NCBI GenBank assembly: GCA_938022295.1
Contig: CALIDR010000119.1
Location: 1-11,034, forward strand
Source of the DNA: an uncultured Burkholderiaceae bacterium
GTDB lineage: Bacteria; Pseudomonadota; Gammaproteobacteria; Burkholderiales; Burkholderiaceae_C
Length of the DNA stretch: 11,034 bases
Direction of reading: 5' to 3'
Every line of letters begins with the position of its first letter. Position 1 is the stretch's first letter. Positions 6,792-11,034 of the stretch are shown here, one piece after another. The notes beneath the pieces are model-generated. The model had not been told where the DNA came from, made no database searches, and worked only from the letters and a program-made list of their open reading frames with translations. Made by a program: the position numbers and the translations under genes.

Positions 6792-8245
6792 CCGCGCGCA
6801 CCGACCGCCCGGGCCTGGCCGCGCAGCTCGCGCGCGGCTGGCAGCGCGTCAGCCCGCGCCTGCTGCCGTTCGCCGACGCGGCGAGCACCGAGCTGCCGCT
6901 GGCCCGGCTGCTGCGGCTTTCGCTGTTCCAGGTCTCGGTCGGCATGGCGCTCGTGCTGCTCAACGGCACGCTGAACCGGGTGATGATCGTCGAGCTCGGC
7001 GTGCCGGCGTCGCTGGTGGCGGCGATGGTCGCGCTGCCGCTGCTGTTCGCGCCGGCGCGCGCGCTGATCGGCCACCGCAGCGACCACCACCGCTCGCTGC
7101 TCGGCTGGCGGCGCGTGCCCTACATCTGGTTCGGCACGCTGCTGATGTTCGGCGGCTTCGCGATCATGCCGTTCGCGCTGCTCGTGCTGTCGGGCGACAC
7201 GCACGGGCCGGTCCTGTGGGGCCAGCTCGGCGCGGCGCTGGCGTTCCTGCTCGTCGGCGCCGGCCTGCACACGACGCAGACCGCCGGTCTCGCGCTCGCG
7301 ACCGACCTCGCGCCCGAGGCGACGCGACCGCGCGTCGTCGCGCTGCTGTACGTGATGCTGCTCGCGGGCATGGTCGTCGCGAGCCTCGGCTTCGGCGCGC
7401 TGCTGGCCGACTTCCGCCAGGTCAAGCTGATCCAGATCATCCAGGGCGTGGCGCTGGCGACGATGGCGCTGAACCTGATCGCGCTGTGGAAGCAGGAGCC
7501 GCGCCGCCCTCATCTGACGGCGCCGCAGCGGCCGCGCCCGCGCTTTCACGACAGCTGGCGCGAGTTCGCCGCCGGCGGTCGCGCGAGCCGGCTGCTCGTC
7601 GCGGTGGGCCTGGGCACCGCCGCGTTCAGCATGCAGGACATCCTGCTCGAGCCGTACGGCGGCCAGATCATGGGGCTCGGCGTCGGCGCGACGACGGCGC
7701 TGACCGCACTGCTGGCCGGCGGGGCGCTCGTCGCCTTCGCGCTCGCCGCGCGCTGGCTGAAGGCCGGCGTCGACCCGTGCCGGCTCGCCGCCGGCGGGGC
7801 GCTGGCGGGCATCGCCGCGTTCGCCGCGGTCGTGTTCGCCGACCCGCTCGCCTCGGTGGCGCTGTTCCGCGTCGGTACGGTGCTGATCGGCTTCGGCGGC
7901 GGGCTGTTCGCCGTCGCGACGCTGACCGCCGCGATGGACCTCGCCCGCGGCGGCGCGCACAACGGCATCGCGCTCGGCGCCTGGGGCGCCGTGCAGGCGA
8001 CCGCGGCCGGGCTGGCGATCGGCGCCGGCGGCGCGTTGCGCGATACCGTGTCGGCGCTGGCCACCCAAGGCGCACTCGGCCCGGCGCTGACGTCGCCCGC
8101 CGTCGGCTACAGCTTCGTCTACCACCTCGAGATCGCGCTGCTGTTCGCGACGCTGATCGCCATCGGCCCGCTCGTGCGCCCGGCGCGCGCGGCCGATCCG
8201 TCCACCGCATCCACCCCGTTCGGGCTGGCCGAGTTTCCCGGCTGA
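6788..8245 (+). CDS. lhaA: LH1 assembly protein LhaA (PucC/BCD family, MFS type)
   Basis: This is a 485-residue polytopic inner-membrane protein of the PucC/LhaA branch (bacteriochlorophyll delivery, BCD) of the major facilitator superfamily. Members promote assembly of light-harvesting complexes, and the copy between bchM and puhA is the LH1-specific LhaA. About 12 hydrophobic segments can be seen, starting near residues 43-63 and ending near 447-465. The family motif region ARALIGHRSDHHRSLLGWRR lies in the first cytoplasmic loop (90-109), followed by PYIWFGTLLMFGG. A second-half motif is LEPYGGQIMGLG (287-298), and AWGAVQATAAGLA (398-410) is also typical. The ATG at 6788 overlaps the bchM stop (ATGA), indicating coupled translation. 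The hydrophilic tail after residue 465 is short. True substrate transport has not been shown for the family; a pigment-handling role is the accepted view. Confidence 0.95.
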   Translation: MTARTDRPGLAAQLARGWQRVSPRLLPFADAASTELPLARLLRLSLFQVSVGMALVLLNGTLNRVMIVELGVPASLVAAMVALPLLFAPARALIGHRSDHHRSLLGWRRVPYIWFGTLLMFGGFAIMPFALLVLSGDTHGPVLWGQLGAALAFLLVGAGLHTTQTAGLALATDLAPEATRPRVVALLYVMLLAGMVVASLGFGALLADFRQVKLIQIIQGVALATMALNLIALWKQEPRRPHLTAPQRPRPRFHDSWREFAAGGRASRLLVAVGLGTAAFSMQDILLEPYGGQIMGLGVGATTALTALLAGGALVAFALAARWLKAGVDPCRLAAGGALAGIAAFAAVVFADPLASVALFRVGTVLIGFGGGLFAVATLTAAMDLARGGAHNGIALGAWGAVQATAAGLAIGAGGALRDTVSALATQGALGPALTSPAVGYSFVYHLEIALLFATLIAIGPLVRPARAADPSTASTPFGLAEFPG

Positions 8246-8270
8246 CCCGCCGACCGAAGGCACCAACGAC

Positions 8271-8276
8271 AGGAGG
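8271..8276 (+). promoter_or_regulatory. Strong ribosome binding site of puhA
   Basis: AGGAGG, 6 nt before the puhA ATG at 8283, is the best Shine-Dalgarno match in the window. It fits a gene whose product is needed in quantity, as one reaction-centre subunit per core complex. Confidence 0.85.
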
Positions 8277-8282
8277 CCACCC

Positions 8283-9101
8283 ATGGGAACCGGCGCTCTC
8301 ACCGGCTACATCGACGTCGCACAGATCGTCCTGTACGTGTTCTGGGGCTTCTTCGCCGCCCTGATCTACTACCTGCACCGCGAGAACAAGCGCGAGGGCT
8401 ACCCGCTCGAGAACGAACGCTCGAAGCTGATCACGGTGCAGGGCTTTCCGCCGGTGCCCAAGCCCAAGACGTTCCTGCTGCGCGACGGCACGACGTTCCA
8501 GGCGCCGAACTTCGCCAAGCCCGAGCCGCCGTACTCCGCACGGCCGACGGCCCCCTGGCTCGGCGCACCGATCGAGCCGGTGGGCGACCCGATGAAGGCC
8601 GGCGTCGGCCCCGGCTCGTACGCGATGCGCGCCGACGTGCCCGACCTGACGTTCGACGGCCAGCCGAAGATCGTGCCGCTGCGCGGCGACCCCGACCACG
8701 AGGTCGCCAGCGGCGACCCGGATCCGCGCGGCAAGCCGATCCTCGGTGCCGACGGTCGGGTCGGAGGCACCGTGGTCGACCTGTGGGTCGACCGCTCGGA
8801 GGCCGTGTTCCGCTACATGGAAGTCGAAGTGCCTGTGCCCGGCGGCACCAAGCGCGTGCTCGTGCCGATGAACTTCACGCGCGTCAACGCGCCTGGCGGC
8901 CTGTGGGATTTCCTGACCGGCCGCATCAAGGACCGTCAGGTCAAGGTCCGCGTGAAGTCGATCCTCGGCAGCCAGTTCGCCGACGTGCCGACGACCAAGC
9001 ACCCCGACCGCGTCACCTTGCTCGAGGAAGAGAAGATCATGGCCTACTTCGGTGCCGGCACGCTGTACGCCACCGCGCAGCGCCAGGAACCGCTGATCTG
9101 A
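8283..9101 (+). CDS. puhA: Photosynthetic reaction centre H subunit
   Basis: PuhA caps the cytoplasmic side of the L/M reaction-centre core and provides the proton route to the secondary quinone QB. The 272-residue protein has one N-terminal membrane helix (about residues 11-31, AQIVLYVFWGFFAALIYYL) followed by the family hallmark ENKREGYPLEN (34-44). The large cytoplasmic part includes PKPKTFLLRDG, GDPMKAGVGPGS (101-112), a PRC-barrel region GTVVDLWVDRSE (162-173) and TLLEEEKIMAY near the end. D170 and E173 match in place and number the proton-path D170/E173 of the Rhodobacter sphaeroides H subunit, by my recalled alignment. It is about 12 residues longer than that protein, mainly from an extra stretch around residues 202-219, and lacks the equivalents of H126/H128. 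A 37-nt gap separates it from lhaA and 46 nt from puhB. Confidence 0.98.
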   Translation: MGTGALTGYIDVAQIVLYVFWGFFAALIYYLHRENKREGYPLENERSKLITVQGFPPVPKPKTFLLRDGTTFQAPNFAKPEPPYSARPTAPWLGAPIEPVGDPMKAGVGPGSYAMRADVPDLTFDGQPKIVPLRGDPDHEVASGDPDPRGKPILGADGRVGGTVVDLWVDRSEAVFRYMEVEVPVPGGTKRVLVPMNFTRVNAPGGLWDFLTGRIKDRQVKVRVKSILGSQFADVPTTKHPDRVTLLEEEKIMAYFGAGTLYATAQRQEPLI

Positions 9102-9136
9102 TCCCGCCCGCCGCCGCAGGCCGCCGACCGTCCCCT

Positions 9137-9140
9137 GGAG
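9137..9140 (+). promoter_or_regulatory. Ribosome binding site of puhB
   Basis: GGAG 7 nt before the ATG at 9148 supports this start, which gives the conserved N-terminal region LPEHLPPGEHIVWQG. Confidence 0.65.
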
Positions 9141-9147
9141 TACCGCG

Positions 9148-9813
9148 ATGACCGCCGCCGCCCTCGAACACGACCACGAACCCGTGCGCGGCCTGCCCGA
9201 GCACCTGCCGCCCGGGGAGCACATCGTCTGGCAGGGGTCGCCCGCCTGGTGGCGGCTCGCCGTCGACGCCCTGCACGTGCGCAAGGTCATCGTCTACTTC
9301 GCGCTGCTCGCGCTGTGGCGCGTCGCCGACGTACTCGGCGGCGGCGGCTCGGCGCTCGACGCGACGGCCGCCGCGCTGTGGACGCTGCCGCTGGCGTCGA
9401 TCGCGGTCGGCCTGCTCGCGCTGCTGGCGTGGCTGACGGCGCGCACCGCCGTCTACACGCTGACCAACCGCCGCATCGTGATGCGCGTGGGCGTCGTGCT
9501 CGGCATCGCGTTCAACCTGCCGCTGTCGCGCATCGCCGCCGCCGGCCTGCGCCGCCACCGCGACGGCAGCGGCGACATCTCGTTCACGCTCGCCGGCCCC
9601 GACCGCATCGCCTACCTGCACCTGTGGCCGCACGCCCGCGCCTGGCACGTGCGCAAGCCGCAGCCGACGCTGCGCGCGGTGCCCGACGCCGACCGCGTCG
9701 CCGCGCTGGTGGCCGACGCGCTCGCCGCTTCGGCCGGCCAGGCGCGCCAGCCGATCGACGCCCCGGCCGGCGCCGCGCCGCGGCCGGCCGCCGAACCGGC
9801 ACTCGCCGCTTGA
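9148..9813 (+). CDS. puhB: Photosynthetic complex (reaction centre) assembly protein PuhB
   Basis: PuhB is a membrane protein that assists reaction-centre and RC-LH1 assembly; in Rhodobacter capsulatus its loss lowers the amount of reaction centre. The 221-residue product fits the family (~210-230). It opens with a soluble part carrying PPGEHIVWQGSPAWWRLA (21-38). Hydrophobic segments follow at about 46-64 and 75-97, with a weaker one around 114-124. YTLTNRRIVMRVG (103-115) is the signature of bacterial PH-like (bPH_2/YdbT-type) domains found in PuhB, followed by the soluble domain with ISFTLAGPDRIAYLHLWPH. An Ala/Pro-rich tail (about 197-221) looks disordered. It sits directly after puhA, as usual, and 11 nt before puhC. 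Confidence 0.93.
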   Translation: MTAAALEHDHEPVRGLPEHLPPGEHIVWQGSPAWWRLAVDALHVRKVIVYFALLALWRVADVLGGGGSALDATAAALWTLPLASIAVGLLALLAWLTARTAVYTLTNRRIVMRVGVVLGIAFNLPLSRIAAAGLRRHRDGSGDISFTLAGPDRIAYLHLWPHARAWHVRKPQPTLRAVPDADRVAALVADALAASAGQARQPIDAPAGAAPRPAAEPALAA

Positions 9814-9824
9814 AGGGCCGCGCG

Positions 9825-10271
9825 ATGAACCACACCCACGAACACCCCACGGTTCCGATCCACCTGCTGCGCGCCGCGGGGGCGATGGTGCTCGCCGTGC
9901 TGCTCGGCGTGACGTTCGTGCGCCTGACCGGCATCGGCGCCGCCCACGCGCCGCCGCCGCCGGCGGTCGAAGTGCGCGAACTGCGCTTCGTCGACCGCCC
10001 CGACGGCAGCATCCAGATCTTCGACGCCGCCGACGACTCGCTCGTGCGCACCGTCGAGCCGGGCAGCGACGGCTTCCTGCGCGGCGCGATGCGCGGCCTG
10101 GCGCGCGAGCGCAAGCGCTCGGGCATCGCCGCCGAGGTGCCGTTCCGGCTCGTCGCCCACGAAGGCGGGCGCATGACGCTCGAAGACCCGACCACCGGCC
10201 GCCGCATCGACCTCGGCTCGTTCGGCCCGACCAACGCCGCCGCGTTCGCGCAACTGATGGTGCGGCCCTGA
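9825..10271 (+). CDS. puhC: Photosynthetic complex assembly protein PuhC
   Basis: PuhC is a small membrane-anchored protein that supports reorganisation and assembly of the RC-LH1 core. The predicted product is 148 residues, a little shorter than the ~160 usual in Rhodobacter. It has a short His-rich N terminus (HTHEH), one membrane helix at about residues 14-33 (LLRAAGAMVLAVLLGVTFVR), a proline-rich stretch APPPPAVEV (42-50) and a soluble, probably periplasmic domain. The domain contains LRFVDRPDGSIQIFDA (53-68), FLRGAMRGLARER (84-96) and the ending MTLEDPTTGRRIDLGSFGPT (117-136), which is characteristic of PuhC. The ATG at 9825 is preceded by AAGGG (9813-9817) at 7 nt and lies 11 nt after the puhB stop. 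The frame is open further upstream inside puhB, but that part reads as a shadow frame. Confidence 0.9.
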   Translation: MNHTHEHPTVPIHLLRAAGAMVLAVLLGVTFVRLTGIGAAHAPPPPAVEVRELRFVDRPDGSIQIFDAADDSLVRTVEPGSDGFLRGAMRGLARERKRSGIAAEVPFRLVAHEGGRMTLEDPTTGRRIDLGSFGPTNAAAFAQLMVRP

Positions 10272-10274
10272 CCC

Positions 10275-10280
10275 AGGAGA
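10275..10280 (+). promoter_or_regulatory. Ribosome binding site of acsF
   Basis: AGGAGA lies 8 nt before the ATG at 10289, right after the puhC stop. It supports this start over in-frame alternatives further in. Confidence 0.75.
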
Positions 10281-10288
10281 CACCCGCG

Positions 10289-11034
10289 ATGGACACCCCC
10301 GCCGCCACGCTGCCCAAGGGCACCTCCGAAGAAGCGACCGCGCGCGCGCGTGCCGACTCGATCCTCGCCCCGCGCTTCTACACCACCGACTTCGCGGCGA
10401 TGGACCGCATCGACGTCGAGCCGATCCGCGCCGAGTGGGACGCGATGATGGCCGAGTACGAGGGCGACAACAACCACGACCACTTCCAGCGCGACGCCTC
10501 GTTCCGCGACGAGCTGCGCGAGCTGCCGCCCGAGCTCGACCGCGAGTTCAAGGACTTCCTGATCAGTTCGATCACGTCGGAGTTCAGCGGCTGCGTCCTC
10601 TACAACGAGATCAAGAAGAACGTCTCCAACCCCGACATCAAGCAGCTGATGGAGTACATGGCGCGCGACGAGTCGCGCCACGCCGGCTTCATCAACCAGT
10701 CGCTGAAGGACTACGGGATGGGGGTGGACCTCGGCGGCCTCAAGCGCACGAAGAAGTACACCTACTTCAAGCCGAAGTACATCTTCTACGCGACCTACCT
10801 CTCGGAGAAGATCGGCTACGCGCGCTACATCACGATCTACCGCCAGCTCGAGCGCCACCCCGAGCGGTGCTTCCACCCGATCTTCCGGTGGTTCGAGCGC
10901 TGGTGCAACGACGAATTCCGCCACGGCGAGAGCTTTGCGCTGATCATGCGCGCGAACCCGCACCTGCTGCGCGGCGGCAACCTGCTGTGGATCCGCTTCT
11001 TCCTGCTCGCCGTGTTCGCGACGATGTACGTGCG
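10289..11034 (+). CDS. acsF: Mg-protoporphyrin IX monomethyl ester oxidative cyclase, aerobic (3' partial)
   Basis: AcsF is the oxygen-dependent di-iron enzyme that forms the isocyclic ring E, converting Mg-protoporphyrin monomethyl ester (the BchM product) to divinyl protochlorophyllide. The first 248 residues of about 350-360 are present and the rest runs off the window. Near-certain family sequence includes ISSITSEFSGCVLYNEIKK (92-110), DESRHAGFINQ (127-137), YATYLSEKIGYARYITIYRQ (167-186) and CNDEFRHGE (206-214). The di-iron ligand pattern is visible as E98-X28-D127-E128-SR-H131 and a second E209-FR-H212, with E173 and E107 as further conserved acids. The hydrophobic stretch 231-248 at the edge may touch the membrane. 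The start has a good AGGAGA and lies 17 nt after puhC, so it is probably in the same transcript. The anaerobic alternative BchE is unrelated (radical SAM) and is not in this window. Confidence 0.98.
   Translation, partial: MDTPAATLPKGTSEEATARARADSILAPRFYTTDFAAMDRIDVEPIRAEWDAMMAEYEGDNNHDHFQRDASFRDELRELPPELDREFKDFLISSITSEFSGCVLYNEIKKNVSNPDIKQLMEYMARDESRHAGFINQSLKDYGMGVDLGGLKRTKKYTYFKPKYIFYATYLSEKIGYARYITIYRQLERHPERCFHPIFRWFERWCNDEFRHGESFALIMRANPHLLRGGNLLWIRFFLLAVFATMYV

Noticed and set aside
9584..10963. Long - strand frames opposite puhB, puhC and acsF
   Set aside because: Composition-driven open frames without known motifs, lying fully opposite recognised genes.
1..11034. PpsR/CrtJ-type operators (TGT-N12-ACA) or promoters between genes
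   Set aside because: I scanned the few TGT sites and spacers by eye and found no matching pair. The cluster promoter is probably upstream, though promoters inside genes cannot be excluded.
1..11034. Novel undescribed system, CRISPR, mobile element or RNA gene
   Set aside because: Every coding stretch belongs to a known photosynthesis family in known order. There are no spaced repeats, transposase or integrase motifs, or tRNA/rRNA sequences.

Overview
This window is an internal piece of a purple-bacterial photosynthesis gene cluster. All eight genes lie on the + strand, packed end to end in one direction: bchB (5' end missing), bchH, bchL, bchM, lhaA, puhA, puhB, puhC and acsF (3' end missing), nine CDS counting both partial ones. 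Base composition is uniformly very GC-rich (roughly 70% by eye), with strong G/C preference at third codon positions throughout. The BchBHLM-LhaA-PuhABC-AcsF order and protein types point to an anoxygenic phototrophic proteobacterium. The oxygen-dependent cyclase acsF directly after puhC, plus a GC-rich hairpin spacer of a kind I associate with Burkholderiales, makes a Rubrivivax/Roseateles-like betaproteobacterium my best guess. That assignment is inference and was not tested by a search.

Region 1 (1-5947) holds early bacteriochlorophyll genes. BchB and BchL are two of the three subunits of the dark-operative, nitrogenase-like protochlorophyllide reductase; BchN should lie just upstream. BchH is the large porphyrin-binding subunit of magnesium chelatase. 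The genes overlap (32 nt bchB/bchH, 4 nt bchH/bchL), which suggests translational coupling. Region 2 (5948-6092) is the only sizeable spacer. It is a 145-nt GC-rich stretch with three small perfect hairpins and an unusual start arrangement for bchM. Region 3 (6093-8245) holds bchM (Mg-protoporphyrin methyltransferase) and lhaA (LH1 assembly protein), overlapping by ATGA. Region 4 (8283-10271) is puhABC: the reaction-centre H subunit and two membrane-bound assembly factors. Region 5 (10289-11034) is the start of acsF, the di-iron aerobic cyclase acting on the product of BchM.

Together the genes supply Mg insertion (BchH), methylation (BchM), isocyclic ring closure (AcsF) and D-ring reduction of protochlorophyllide (BchB/L), and build the RC-LH1 core that uses the pigment (LhaA, PuhA, PuhB, PuhC). 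Apart from short hairpins I see no convincing promoter, terminator, RNA gene, mobile element or CRISPR. I found no evidence for an undescribed system. The most interesting details are the TTG start and Met-Asn mini-ORF at bchM, the hairpin spacer, the cysteine cluster in BchH, and the apparent loss of the proton-entry histidines in PuhA.
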